Origin: Bacteroidota bacterium
Lineage (GTDB): Bacteria; Bacteroidota; Bacteroidia; Flavobacteriales; Weeksellaceae
NCBI GenBank assembly: GCA_023460855.1
Contig: JAEWOS010000017.1
Coordinates: 23,158 to 87,157 of the forward strand
Direction of reading: 5' to 3'
DNA length: 64,000 nucleotides
Below, piece after piece: positions 50,514 to 58,411 of this stretch. A model generated the notes under the pieces. That model had not been told where the DNA came from. It did not search any database and saw only the letters and a program-made list of their open reading frames with translations. The translations under genes and the position numbers were made by a program. Within the stretch, counting starts at the first letter, position 1, and every line of letters begins with the position of its first letter.

Positions 50514-50801
50514 ATGTCAGTAATTATAAAACCGGTTATTTCCGAGAAAGCAAACTACCTTACAGATCTAAGAGGAACTTACAGCTTTTTGGTTGATCCA
50601 AGAGCGAATAAGATCCAGATTAAAGGTGCCATTGAAGAAGCTTACGGCGTAAAGGTGGCGGATGTAAACACCATGATTTACCGTCCGACTGTTACTTCCA
50701 AGTACACGAAGAAAGGACTTCAGGTTGGGAAGACGAACAAAATGAAAAAAGCTGTAGTAAAGCTGGCTGATGGAGAAGTAATCGACATCTTTTCAGTGTA
50801 A
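50514..50801 (+). CDS. rplW: 50S ribosomal protein L23
   Basis: A 95-residue L23, a tunnel-exit protein that docks trigger factor and SRP. MSVIIKPVISEKANYLTD is the normal N-terminus, so ATG 50514 is the start, although the frame is open to 50448. VKVADVNTMIYRPTVTSKYT is conserved. Confidence 0.97.
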   Translation: MSVIIKPVISEKANYLTDLRGTYSFLVDPRANKIQIKGAIEEAYGVKVADVNTMIYRPTVTSKYTKKGLQVGKTNKMKKAVVKLADGEVIDIFSV

Positions 50802-50880
50802 ATAAGCAATTAGCGAAATGCTGGATGCTTTAAGCCTCTAGCTTTTAGCTTTAAGCAATTAATAAATATAAACAATAGTA
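50802..50880. repeat. Self-similar spacer, GCTTTAAGC words, rplW-rplB
   Basis: A 79-bp gap built from GCTTTAAGCCTCTAGCTTTT and AGCTTTAAGC, the same words as at 28981-29010. No ORF and no good promoter. Confidence 0.6.
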
Positions 50881-51702
50881 ATGTCTGTTAGAAAATTAAA
50901 ACCTATCACCCCGGGACAGAGATTCAGAGTTGTAAACAACTTTGAGGAAATTACTACGAACAAACCGGAGAAATCTTTGGTTGTTGGTATTAAAAAGTCA
51001 GGTGGACGTAACAACACAGGTAAAATGACCATGCGTTACACCGGAGGTGGACACAAAAAGAAATACAGAATTATCGACTTCAAGAGAAATAAATTCGATG
51101 TTGAAGCTACGGTAGTATCTGTAGAGTATGATCCGAACAGAACTGCTTTTATCGCACTTGTAGAATATACAGACGGAGAGAAGAGATACATCATCGCTCC
51201 AAACGGTATTAAAGTGGATCAGAAGATAGTTGCTGGTGAAAATGTGGAGCCTAATGTAGGTAACGCAATGAAACTGAGAAATATACCTTTGGGTACCGTA
51301 ATTTCCTGCATCGAAATGAAACCTGGACAGGGTGCAATTTTGGCAAGATCTGCAGGTTCTTCAGCTCAGCTTACATCAAGAGACGGGAAATATGCGATCG
51401 TAAAACTTCCTTCAGGAGAATCCAGAATGATCCTTACTGAATGTATGGCAATGATCGGATCTGTTTCAAATTCTGATCACCAGCTTACCGTTTCCGGTAA
51501 AGCAGGTAGAAGCAGATGGCTGGGAAGAAGACCAAGAACGAGAGCAGTAGTAATGAACCCTGTAGATCACCCAATGGGTGGTGGTGAAGGACGTTCATCA
51601 GGAGGACATCCAAGATCAAGAAACGGTAAACCGGCTAAAGGTTACAAAACAAGAAAGAAAAACAAGTTGTCTAACCAATATATCATATCTAAAAGAAAAT
51701 AA
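50881..51702 (+). CDS. rplB: 50S ribosomal protein L2
   Basis: A 273-residue L2, needed for subunit association and peptidyl transfer. KKSGGRNNTGKMTMRYTGGG and NPVDHPMGGGEGRSSGGHPR are present; the latter contains the conserved His of the peptidyl-transferase region. It sits between the repeat-rich spacer and rpsS, which follows after 2 bp. Confidence 0.98.
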   Translation: MSVRKLKPITPGQRFRVVNNFEEITTNKPEKSLVVGIKKSGGRNNTGKMTMRYTGGGHKKKYRIIDFKRNKFDVEATVVSVEYDPNRTAFIALVEYTDGEKRYIIAPNGIKVDQKIVAGENVEPNVGNAMKLRNIPLGTVISCIEMKPGQGAILARSAGSSAQLTSRDGKYAIVKLPSGESRMILTECMAMIGSVSNSDHQLTVSGKAGRSRWLGRRPRTRAVVMNPVDHPMGGGEGRSSGGHPRSRNGKPAKGYKTRKKNKLSNQYIISKRK

Positions 51703-51704
51703 TT

Positions 51705-51983
51705 ATGGCAAGATCACTTAAGAAAGGGCCTTTTATCGCACATCATTTAGATAAGAAGGTTCAGGCAAATGTAGAATCAGGCAAAAAGACAGTAATTAAA
51801 ACCTGGTCCAGAGCATCCATGATCTCTCCGGACTTCGTAGGACAAACCATCGCAGTGCACAACGGGAAAACTTTTGTACCGGTATACGTAACTGAAAACA
51901 TGGTAGGTCATAAGCTAGGCGAATTTTCTCCAACAAGATCTTTCAGAGGTCACGGTGGTAACAAAAATAAAGGCAGCAGATAA
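51705..51983 (+). CDS. rpsS: 30S ribosomal protein S19
   Basis: A 92-residue S19 of the 30S head: ARSLKKGPFIAHHLDKKV, IKTWSRASMISPDFVGQTIA and NMVGHKLGEFSPTRSFRGHG are all conserved. Two bases after rplB and five before rplV. Confidence 0.98.
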   Translation: MARSLKKGPFIAHHLDKKVQANVESGKKTVIKTWSRASMISPDFVGQTIAVHNGKTFVPVYVTENMVGHKLGEFSPTRSFRGHGGNKNKGSR

Positions 51984-51988
51984 TCATT

Positions 51989-52387
51989 ATGGGATCAAGA
52001 AAACAAGACAGCGCTATCGCTAGAAAAGAAGCAAACAGAGACGTAGTACAGGCTCGTCTTAACGATTGCCCTTCTTCTCCTAGAAAAATGAGACTGGTAG
52101 CAGATATCATCCGTGGAGAAAAAGTAGACAGAGCACTATACATCCTGAAGTATTCTAAAAAAGATGCTTCCAACAAACTGGAAAAACTTCTTCTTTCCGC
52201 TATGGCAAACTGGCAGGCGAAAAATGAAGGTGCAGATATTGAGGATGCAAACCTGATCGTAAAAGAAATTTTTGTAGACAGTGCAAGACAGCTTAAGAGA
52301 CTGAGACCGGCTCCGCAGGGAAGAGGTTACAGAATCCGTAAGAGATCAAACCACGTTACAATTATATTAGGAACTAAAGAAAATTAA
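51989..52387 (+). CDS. rplV: 50S ribosomal protein L22
   Basis: A 132-residue L22. NDCPSSPRKMRLVADIIRGE and FVDSARQLKRLRPAPQGRGY (the tunnel-lining hairpin) identify it. The hairpin is intact, with no macrolide-resistance-type insertion visible. Five bases after rpsS. Confidence 0.98.
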   Translation: MGSRKQDSAIARKEANRDVVQARLNDCPSSPRKMRLVADIIRGEKVDRALYILKYSKKDASNKLEKLLLSAMANWQAKNEGADIEDANLIVKEIFVDSARQLKRLRPAPQGRGYRIRKRSNHVTIILGTKEN

Positions 52388-52395
52388 TTCAAGGT

Positions 52396-53133
52396 ATGGG
52401 ACAGAAGACAAATCCAATTGGTAACAGACTGGGAATCATCAGAGGTTGGGATTCTAACTGGTATGGTGGTAAAAACTACGGTGACCGTATCGCAGAAGAC
52501 TACAAAATCAGAAGATACCTTGAAGCAAGATTTTCTAAAGCAGGTATTTCAAGAACTTTCATCGAAAGAACGCTGAAGCTTGTAACTATTACGATCACTA
52601 CCGCAAGACCGGGACTTATCATCGGTAAAGGCGGACAGGAAGTAGATAAACTGAAAGAAGAGCTGAAAAAACTTACAGGTAAGGACGTTCAGATCAATAT
52701 TTTCGAAATTAAAAGACCTGAACTGGATGCAGTTCTTGTTGCAGACAGCATTGCAAAGCAAATCGAAAACCGTATCTCTTACAGAAGAGCGGTAAAGATG
52801 GCAATTGCTTCTACGATGAGACTTGGTGCTGAAGGAATCAAGGTAATGGTTTCAGGTCGTCTTAACGGCGCTGAAATGGCAAGAAGCGAATCTTTCAAAG
52901 ACGGAAGAATTCCATTGTCAACATTCAGAGCTGATATCGATTACCACATCGGTGAAGCGCTTACACAGTACGGGAAACTGGGTGTGAAAGTGTGGATCAT
53001 GAAAGGTGAAGTTTACGGTAAGAGAGAACTTACACCACTTGTTGGCCAGCAGCAGAAGAGAGGCGGTGGCCGCGGCGAAAGAGGTGAGAGAGGAGACAGA
53101 GAAAGAAGACCGAGAAGAAATAATAACAACTAA
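52396..53133 (+). CDS. rpsC: 30S ribosomal protein S3
   Basis: A 245-residue S3, an mRNA-entry-site protein with helicase activity. GQKTNPIGNRLGIIRGWDSN opens it, the KH domain has TARPGLIIGKGGQEVDKL, and KVWIMKGEVYGKRELTP follows. The tail is an Arg/Gly-rich extension (GGGRGERGERGDRERRPRRN), longer than in E. coli. Followed by a 91-bp low-complexity spacer. Confidence 0.98.
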   Translation: MGQKTNPIGNRLGIIRGWDSNWYGGKNYGDRIAEDYKIRRYLEARFSKAGISRTFIERTLKLVTITITTARPGLIIGKGGQEVDKLKEELKKLTGKDVQINIFEIKRPELDAVLVADSIAKQIENRISYRRAVKMAIASTMRLGAEGIKVMVSGRLNGAEMARSESFKDGRIPLSTFRADIDYHIGEALTQYGKLGVKVWIMKGEVYGKRELTPLVGQQQKRGGGRGERGERGDRERRPRRNNNN

Positions 53134-53224
53134 AATTTTAGATTATTTTTTAAATTTTAAATCACCGTTACTTTTTTAAAATCTGAAATCTAAAATCTAG
53201 AATCTAAATCTAAAATTTAAGAAA
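53134..53224. repeat. Self-similar spacer, AATCTAAA words, rpsC-rplP
   Basis: The gap contains AAATCTGAAATCTAAAATCT, AGAATCTAAATC and TAAAATTTAAG, iterated around an AATCTAAA word, and differs in word from the other spacers. No ORF. Confidence 0.6.
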
Positions 53225-53650
53225 ATGTTACAACCAAAAAGAGTCAAGTTCCGCCGCGTCCACAAGATGAAGATGAAGGGAAATGCGCAAAGGGGTAACC
53301 AGCTTGCGTACGGTACTTTCGGAATCAAGGCAATTGACGGAGCCTGGATCACAGCAAGACAGATCGAAGCAGCACGTATCGCTGCTACGAGATATATGAA
53401 AAGAGAGGGGCAGCTTTGGATCAAAATTTTCCCGGATAAGCCAATTACCAAGAAACCGGCCGAAGTAAGGATGGGTAAAGGTAAAGGTGCCGTGGAATAT
53501 TGGGTAGCTGTAGTAAAACCTGGTAAAATTATGTTCGAAGTAGGTGGTGTACCTTACGACGTTGCTAAAGAAGCACTTCGTCTTGCAGCACAGAAACTTC
53601 CGATCGTTACCAAGTTTGTAGTTGCTAACGATTTTGTAAAACCTATGTAA
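53225..53650 (+). CDS. rplP: 50S ribosomal protein L16
   Basis: A 141-residue L16, next to the A site and tRNA elbow. LQPKRVKFRRVHKMKMKGNA, RMGKGKGAVEYWVAVVKPGK and ALRLAAQKLPIVTKFV are conserved. First gene after the AATCTAAA spacer, 10 bp before rpmC. Confidence 0.98.
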   Translation: MLQPKRVKFRRVHKMKMKGNAQRGNQLAYGTFGIKAIDGAWITARQIEAARIAATRYMKREGQLWIKIFPDKPITKKPAEVRMGKGKGAVEYWVAVVKPGKIMFEVGGVPYDVAKEALRLAAQKLPIVTKFVVANDFVKPM

Positions 53651-53660
53651 TCTTTTGATC

Positions 53661-53849
53661 ATGAATAAAGCTGACATCAAAAATTTAAGCGCAGGAGATC
53701 TGCAGAACAAGCTTGCTGAACTGAAGGCCGAGTATTCCAAACTGAAACTCGCTCACAAGATCAGCCCTGTAGAAAACCCGATCCAGATCAGAGATTTGAG
53801 AAGGACTATTGCAAGAATCAACACAGAGTTAACCGCCAAACAACAATAA
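53661..53849 (+). CDS. rpmC: 50S ribosomal protein L29
   Basis: A 62-residue two-helix L29 from the tunnel exit. NKADIKNLSAGDLQNKLAEL and IRDLRRTIARINTELTAKQQ match the family. ATG 53661 is chosen over the TTG two codons upstream. Confidence 0.95.
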   Translation: MNKADIKNLSAGDLQNKLAELKAEYSKLKLAHKISPVENPIQIRDLRRTIARINTELTAKQQ

Positions 53850-53860
53850 TTCATTTCACA

Positions 53861-54115
53861 ATGGAAAGAAATTTAAGAAAAGAAAGAATCGGAGTGGTTT
53901 CCAGCAACAAAATGGAAAAAACTATTGTTGTTAACGAAACGATGCGTATGAAGCACCCAATGTACGGTAAGTTCGTATTGAAAACGAAAAAATATACCGC
54001 ACACGACGAGAACAACGAATGCAACGAAGGCGATACAGTACTGATCCAGGAAACACGCCCTTTGAGCAAGAATAAGAGATGGAGATTAGTAAGAATCATT
54101 GAAAAAGCTAAGTAA
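53861..54115 (+). CDS. rpsQ: 30S ribosomal protein S17
   Basis: An 84-residue OB-fold S17: RKERIGVVSSNKMEKTIVVN, KHPMYGKFVLKTKKYTAHDE and ETRPLSKNKRWRLVRIIEKA. Its stop shares one base with the rplN start (TAATG), so the two are coupled. Confidence 0.98.
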   Translation: MERNLRKERIGVVSSNKMEKTIVVNETMRMKHPMYGKFVLKTKKYTAHDENNECNEGDTVLIQETRPLSKNKRWRLVRIIEKAK

Positions 54116-54483
54116 TGTTACAAACAGAATCAAGATTAAAAGTTGCTGATAACACAGGTGCGAAAGAAGTACTGGTGATCAGAGTTCTGGGAGGTACCAG
54201 AAGAAGATATGCTTCCGTTGGTGATAGAGTTGTAGTAACTATCAAAGATTCCACACCATCCGGAAACGCTAAAAAAGGACAGGTTTCTAAAGCTGTAGTG
54301 GTGAGAACCAAAAAAGCAGTAAGAAGAAAAGACGGATCCTACATCAAATTCGACGATAATGCCTGTGTTCTTCTGAACGCAACCGGCGAAATGAGAGGTA
54401 CACGTGTTTTCGGTCCTGTTGCGCGTGAGTTGAGAGACAAAGAATACATGAAGGTAATTTCACTTGCTCCTGAAGTACTTTAA
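54115..54483 (+). CDS. rplN: 50S ribosomal protein L14
   Basis: A 122-residue L14 at the subunit interface. LQTESRLKVADNTGAKEVLV, KKAVRRKDGSYIKFDDNACV and RGTRVFGPVARELRDKEYMK are all present; exact normal length. Starts on the rpsQ stop codon. Confidence 0.98.
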   Translation: MLQTESRLKVADNTGAKEVLVIRVLGGTRRRYASVGDRVVVTIKDSTPSGNAKKGQVSKAVVVRTKKAVRRKDGSYIKFDDNACVLLNATGEMRGTRVFGPVARELRDKEYMKVISLAPEVL

Positions 54484-54503
54484 TTTTTAAAAATTTACAG
54501 AAA

Positions 54504-54824
54504 ATGACAAAAGTTAAAATAAAGAGAGGAGACAACGTAATCGTTACTACCGGTAAGAATAAAGGTAGCAAAGGTGAAGTTCTTGAAGTAATAAGAAAAG
54601 AAGGAAAAGACCCGAGAGTCGTTATCGCAGGGGTAAACATCGTGAAAAAACACGTAAAGCCGTCTGCTTCAAATCCGCAGGGCGGAATCGTGGAAAAAGA
54701 AGCATCGCTTCACATCTCCAACGTTTCTCTGATGGATGCTGAAGGTAAAGCAACAAGAGTAGCTTACAAAACTGAAGGCGACAAAAAGGTAAGAATTGCT
54801 AAAACAACCGGTAAAGAAATCTAA
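54504..54824 (+). CDS. rplX: 50S ribosomal protein L24
   Basis: A 106-residue L24, an assembly initiator with a KOW motif (KIKRGDNVIVTTGKNKGSKG). GVNIVKKHVKPSASNPQGGI and EASLHISNVSLMDAEGKATR follow. Two bases before rplE. Confidence 0.97.
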   Translation: MTKVKIKRGDNVIVTTGKNKGSKGEVLEVIRKEGKDPRVVIAGVNIVKKHVKPSASNPQGGIVEKEASLHISNVSLMDAEGKATRVAYKTEGDKKVRIAKTTGKEI

Positions 54825-54826
54825 TT

Positions 54827-55378
54827 ATGGAATACGTAGCTAGACCGAAAAAAGACTATAAAGAGAAGATTGTTCCAGCAATGATGGAAGAATTTGGTTA
54901 TAAAAGCGTAATGCAGGTGCCGAAGCTTGAGAAAATCGTTATTTCACAGGGATTAGGTGCTGCTACTGCCGACAAGAAAATTGTTGATTATGCAGTAGAA
55001 GAGCTTACAATGATTACCGGACAAAAAGCAGTTGGTACAATTTCCAAGAAAGACGAAGCTGCCTTCAAACTGAGAAAAGGTATGCCTGTAGGAGCAAGAG
55101 TAACGCTCAGAGCTAACAAAATGTATGAATTCCTGGACAGGTTAACTTCATCCGCACTTCCACGAATCAGAGATTTCTCCGGAATCAAGGCTGATGGATT
55201 TGACGGTAGAGGAAACTACAACCTGGGGATCACAGAACAGATCATCTTCCCGGAAATCGTTATCGATAAAGTGAAGAAAATCCAGGGAATGGACATCACA
55301 TTCGTTACTTCTGCAAAGACAGATAAAGAGGCGAAAGCATTATTAACCCACTTCGGATTACCATTCAAAAAGAACTAA
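54827..55378 (+). CDS. rplE: 50S ribosomal protein L5
   Basis: A 183-residue L5 of the central protuberance, a 5S rRNA binder. FGYKSVMQVPKLEKIVISQG, LRKGMPVGARVTLRANKMYE and FDGRGNYNLGITEQIIFPEI are conserved. rpsN follows after 3 bp. Confidence 0.98.
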   Translation: MEYVARPKKDYKEKIVPAMMEEFGYKSVMQVPKLEKIVISQGLGAATADKKIVDYAVEELTMITGQKAVGTISKKDEAAFKLRKGMPVGARVTLRANKMYEFLDRLTSSALPRIRDFSGIKADGFDGRGNYNLGITEQIIFPEIVIDKVKKIQGMDITFVTSAKTDKEAKALLTHFGLPFKKN

Positions 55379-55381
55379 GAA

Positions 55382-55651
55382 ATGGCTAAAGAATCAATGA
55401 AAGCGCGTGAGCGCAAAAGAGAAGCAATGGTTGCTAAATATGCCGAGAAAAGAAAAGCTTTGAAAGAAGCCGGCGATTACGAAGCATTGCAAAAACTTCC
55501 GAAAAACGCTTCACCGGTAAGGTTGCACAACCGTTGCAAACTTACAGGAAGACCAAGAGGATATATGAGAACTTTCGGTATTTCCAGAGTAACGTTCCGT
55601 GAAATGGCAAACGCAGGTTTGATCCCGGGAGTTAAAAAAGCAAGTTGGTAA
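55382..55651 (+). CDS. rpsN: 30S ribosomal protein S14
   Basis: An 89-residue S14 of the long, zinc-free type: no CxxC pair, and RCKLTGRPRGYMRTFGISRV followed by FREMANAGLIPGVKKASW. Single Cys only. Followed by a 132-bp repeat-rich spacer before rpsH. Confidence 0.98.
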   Translation: MAKESMKARERKREAMVAKYAEKRKALKEAGDYEALQKLPKNASPVRLHNRCKLTGRPRGYMRTFGISRVTFREMANAGLIPGVKKASW

Positions 55652-55783
55652 TAATTATTAACTAATCTAGATAATCAAGTTTGAATAAGCAATATGCAGG
55701 GTGCAGTAAGCTTTAAGCTTATCGCTTCCTGCCTAAAGCCTTCAAAAACTGGTTGTCACTAACCAATAACAACAAAAAGAAAA
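55652..55783. repeat. Self-similar spacer, rpsN-rpsH
   Basis: Contains GTAAGCTTTAAGCTTATCGC then TTCCTGCCTAAAGCCTT. CTTCCTGCCTAAAGC is nearly the same as CCTCCTGCCTAAAGC before rpsJ (29066-29080). No ORF. Confidence 0.6.
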
Positions 55784-56182
55784 ATGGTAACAGATCCAAT
55801 TTCAGATTTCCTGACCAGAGTAAGGAACGCACAAAGCGCAGGCCACAAAGTGGTGGATATTCCTGCATCGAAAATCAAGAAGGAGATTACAAAAATTTTG
55901 TTCGACCAGGGCTACATCCTGAACTACAAGTTCGAGGATAATGCAGTTCAGGGGAACATCAAAATCGCACTTAAGTACGACAGACAAACCAACAAACCTG
56001 CTATCAAAAGCATTCAGAGAGCTTCAAGACCAGGTTTGAGATACTATGCAGGTTCTACGGAACTTCCAAGAGTACTGAACGGTTTGGGTATTGCAATCAT
56101 CAGTACATCGAGAGGTGTAATGACCGGTAAGCAGGCCAAAAACGAAAATGTCGGCGGCGAGGTAATCTGCTATGTTTATTAA
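55784..56182 (+). CDS. rpsH: 30S ribosomal protein S8
   Basis: A 132-residue S8, a central 16S rRNA binder that represses the spc operon in E. coli. VTDPISDFLTRVRNAQSAGH, RASRPGLRYYAGSTELPRVL and GIAIISTSRGVMTGKQAKNE are conserved. First gene after the repeat spacer. Confidence 0.98.
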   Translation: MVTDPISDFLTRVRNAQSAGHKVVDIPASKIKKEITKILFDQGYILNYKFEDNAVQGNIKIALKYDRQTNKPAIKSIQRASRPGLRYYAGSTELPRVLNGLGIAIISTSRGVMTGKQAKNENVGGEVICYVY

Positions 56183-56200
56183 TTTTTTAAAAAGAGGAAA

Positions 56201-56746
56201 ATGTCAAGAATTGGTAAAGCAATAATTACAATTCCTGCCGGAGTTACCATTACCGAAAAAGACGGAACGGTAACCGTTAAAGGTCCAAAGGGTGAACTTA
56301 CCCAGGAACTGAAAGGCGGAATTACTTTTGAGCAGAATGATGGCGAACTTTCGGTTAGCCGTCCGTCTGAATCCAAAGAACATAAAGCGCTGCACGGATT
56401 GTACAGAGCACTTATCAACAACATGGTTGTTGGTACATCAGAAGGTTTCGAAAAGAAACTGGAACTTGTAGGGGTAGGTTACAGAGCATCTCACTCAGGT
56501 CAGAAACTTGAACTTGCACTGGGATTCTCCCATGGTATCGTACTTTATCTTCCTTCTGAAGTGAAAGTAGACACCCTTACTGAAAAAGGTAAAAACCCGA
56601 TCATTACACTTACTTCACACGACAAGCAGCTTTTAGGGATGGTTTCTGCAAAGATCCGTTCATTCAGAAAGCCGGAGCCGTATAAAGGAAAAGGTGTAAG
56701 ATTCGTAGGAGAAGATGTGAGACGTAAAGCAGGTAAATCAGCGTAA
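56201..56746 (+). CDS. rplF: 50S ribosomal protein L6
   Basis: A 181-residue L6 near the factor-binding site. SRIGKAIITIPAGVTITEKD, NNMVVGTSEGFEKKLELVGV and RKPEPYKGKGVRFVGEDVRR identify it. Normal length; between rpsH (18 bp) and rplR (14 bp). Confidence 0.98.
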   Translation: MSRIGKAIITIPAGVTITEKDGTVTVKGPKGELTQELKGGITFEQNDGELSVSRPSESKEHKALHGLYRALINNMVVGTSEGFEKKLELVGVGYRASHSGQKLELALGFSHGIVLYLPSEVKVDTLTEKGKNPIITLTSHDKQLLGMVSAKIRSFRKPEPYKGKGVRFVGEDVRRKAGKSA

Positions 56747-56760
56747 TAAATTTTAAGAAA

Positions 56761-57108
56761 ATGGCACTGAATAAAGTACAGAAAAGAGAAAGAATTAAAA
56801 GAAGAGTAAGAGGAAAAATCTCGGGCTCCGCTGAATTGCCAAGATTGTCTGTTTACAAAAGTAATAAAGAAATCTACGCTCAACTCGTTGACGATAAAGA
56901 CGGAAAAACTTTGGCATCTGCTTCTTCCAGAGCTCTTAAGGCTTCAGGAACCAAAGTGGAAATTTCTGCTGAAGGAGGTAAAGCAATTGCTGAAAAAGCA
57001 AAAGCTGCCGGCATTGAAAATATTGTGTTCGACAGAAACGGTTTCGTATACCACGGAAGAGTGAAAGCTCTTGCAGACGGAGCCAGAGAAGGCGGACTAA
57101 AATTCTAA
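56761..57108 (+). CDS. rplR: 50S ribosomal protein L18
   Basis: A 115-residue L18, a 5S rRNA binder. ERIKRRVRGKISGSAELPRL, VYKSNKEIYAQLVDDKDGKT and DRNGFVYHGRVKALADGARE match. Between rplF and rpsE as in other genomes. Confidence 0.98.
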   Translation: MALNKVQKRERIKRRVRGKISGSAELPRLSVYKSNKEIYAQLVDDKDGKTLASASSRALKASGTKVEISAEGGKAIAEKAKAAGIENIVFDRNGFVYHGRVKALADGAREGGLKF

Positions 57109-57127
57109 TCATAAAATTTCGGAAAAC

Positions 57128-57652
57128 ATGTTAGGACTAGATAATATTGAAAAAGTAAAACCGGGAGGATTAGAATTGAAAGATCGTCTCGTTGCTGTAA
57201 ACAGAGTAACTAAAGTAACCAAAGGTGGGCGTGCATTCGGATTTTCTGCAATTGTTGTTGTAGGAGACGAGGCAGGAGTAATCGGTTTTGGTTTAGGAAA
57301 ATCCAAAGAAGTTGCTACTGCAATTTCCAAGGCTGTAGAAGATGCAAAGAAAAACCTGGTAAAAGTTCCGCTTACAAAAGACGGTACTATTTTCCACGAA
57401 ACTTCTGCAAGATACGGAGGAGCTGATGTCTTCATGAGACCTGCTTCACACGGTACCGGAGTTATCGCAGGTAACACGGTTCGTATCGTGGTGGAATCTG
57501 CAGGTATCAAAGATATTCTTACAAAATCCAAAGGATCTTCCAATCCGCATAACGTAGTGAAAGCTACTTTTAAAGCGCTTCTGGATATCAGAACTCCTGA
57601 AGAGATTGCAAGAATGAGAGGGGTATCACTGGACAAAGTATTTAAACACTAA
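57128..57652 (+). CDS. rpsE: 30S ribosomal protein S5
   Basis: A 174-residue S5, important for decoding accuracy. ELKDRLVAVNRVTKVTKGGR, VVGDEAGVIGFGLGKSKEVA and ASHGTGVIAGNTVRIVVESA are conserved. rpmD starts 14 bp after its stop. Confidence 0.98.
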   Translation: MLGLDNIEKVKPGGLELKDRLVAVNRVTKVTKGGRAFGFSAIVVVGDEAGVIGFGLGKSKEVATAISKAVEDAKKNLVKVPLTKDGTIFHETSARYGGADVFMRPASHGTGVIAGNTVRIVVESAGIKDILTKSKGSSNPHNVVKATFKALLDIRTPEEIARMRGVSLDKVFKH

Positions 57653-57666
57653 AATTTCAGAGAAAA

Positions 57667-57843
57667 ATGGCAACAATCAAAGTAAAACAGATCAGAAGTG
57701 CTATTGGTAGAACCAAAACTCAGAAGAGAACTCTTGAAGCTTTAGGTTTGAAGAAGCTGCATCAGGTAGTAGAACACGAGGCTACACCTTCCGTTCTCGG
57801 GATGGTAGCTGCGGTAAGTCACCTGGTAGAAGTTCAAAAATAG
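57667..57843 (+). CDS. rpmD: 50S ribosomal protein L30
   Basis: A 58-residue L30 beginning MATIKVKQIRSAIGRTKTQK and ending AAVSHLVEVQK at TAG 57841-57843. The KRTLEALGLKKLHQVVEHEA region is typical, and it is in the expected place between rpsE and rplO. Confidence 0.96.
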   Translation: MATIKVKQIRSAIGRTKTQKRTLEALGLKKLHQVVEHEATPSVLGMVAAVSHLVEVQK

Positions 57844-57953
57844 TGAATCCGGAATTCGAAGTTTGAAATTTGAGATTGTAACAATCTTTGCTTCAAATTT
57901 CTTGTTTCAGTTGAAATTTCAAATTTCATATTTCAAATCTCAAATCAAAAAAA
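57844..57953. repeat. Self-similar, hairpin-capable spacer, rpmD-rplO
   Basis: A 110-bp gap. GAAGTTTGAAATTTGAGATT at its left can pair with AATCTC-like and TTTCAAATTTCATATTTCAA sequences at its right, so one long imperfect hairpin or several alternative ones can form. The word is TTTGAAATTT. No ORF. Confidence 0.6.
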
Positions 57954-58403
57954 ATGAATTTAAATAATATTAAACCGGCATCAGGATCTACGCACAATTC
58001 CAAAAGAATTGGCCGAGGTGAAGGTAGCGGAAAAGGTGGTACTTCTACAAAAGGTCACAAAGGACAGAAGGCAAGAGCCGGTTACTCGCAGAAAATCGGA
58101 TTTGAAGGTGGGCAGATGCCGCTTCAGAGAAGATTGCCGAAATTCGGTTTCAACAATCCGAACAGAAAAGAATTTAGAGGAATTAATTTGGATACCATCC
58201 AGACGCTGATCGATACCAAAGGTATCACCGGAGACATCACCAAAGATGTACTGGTAGAAAACGGACTGGCATCAAAAAATGACCTGGTGAAAATCCTGGG
58301 AAGAGGTGCGCTTACATCCGGTGTTTCCATCTCTGCAGACAAGTTCACCAAATCTGCTGAAGAAATTATCGCAAAGGCAGGAGGTAAAGCAATTACTCTA
58401 TAA
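57954..58403 (+). CDS. rplO: 50S ribosomal protein L15
   Basis: A 149-residue L15, a late-assembly protein. RIGRGEGSGKGGTSTKGHKG and GFEGGQMPLQRRLPKFGFNN are the conserved Gly/Lys-rich region. secY follows after 8 bp, the usual arrangement. Confidence 0.98.
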   Translation: MNLNNIKPASGSTHNSKRIGRGEGSGKGGTSTKGHKGQKARAGYSQKIGFEGGQMPLQRRLPKFGFNNPNRKEFRGINLDTIQTLIDTKGITGDITKDVLVENGLASKNDLVKILGRGALTSGVSISADKFTKSAEEIIAKAGGKAITL

Positions 58404-58411
58404 ATTTTACA

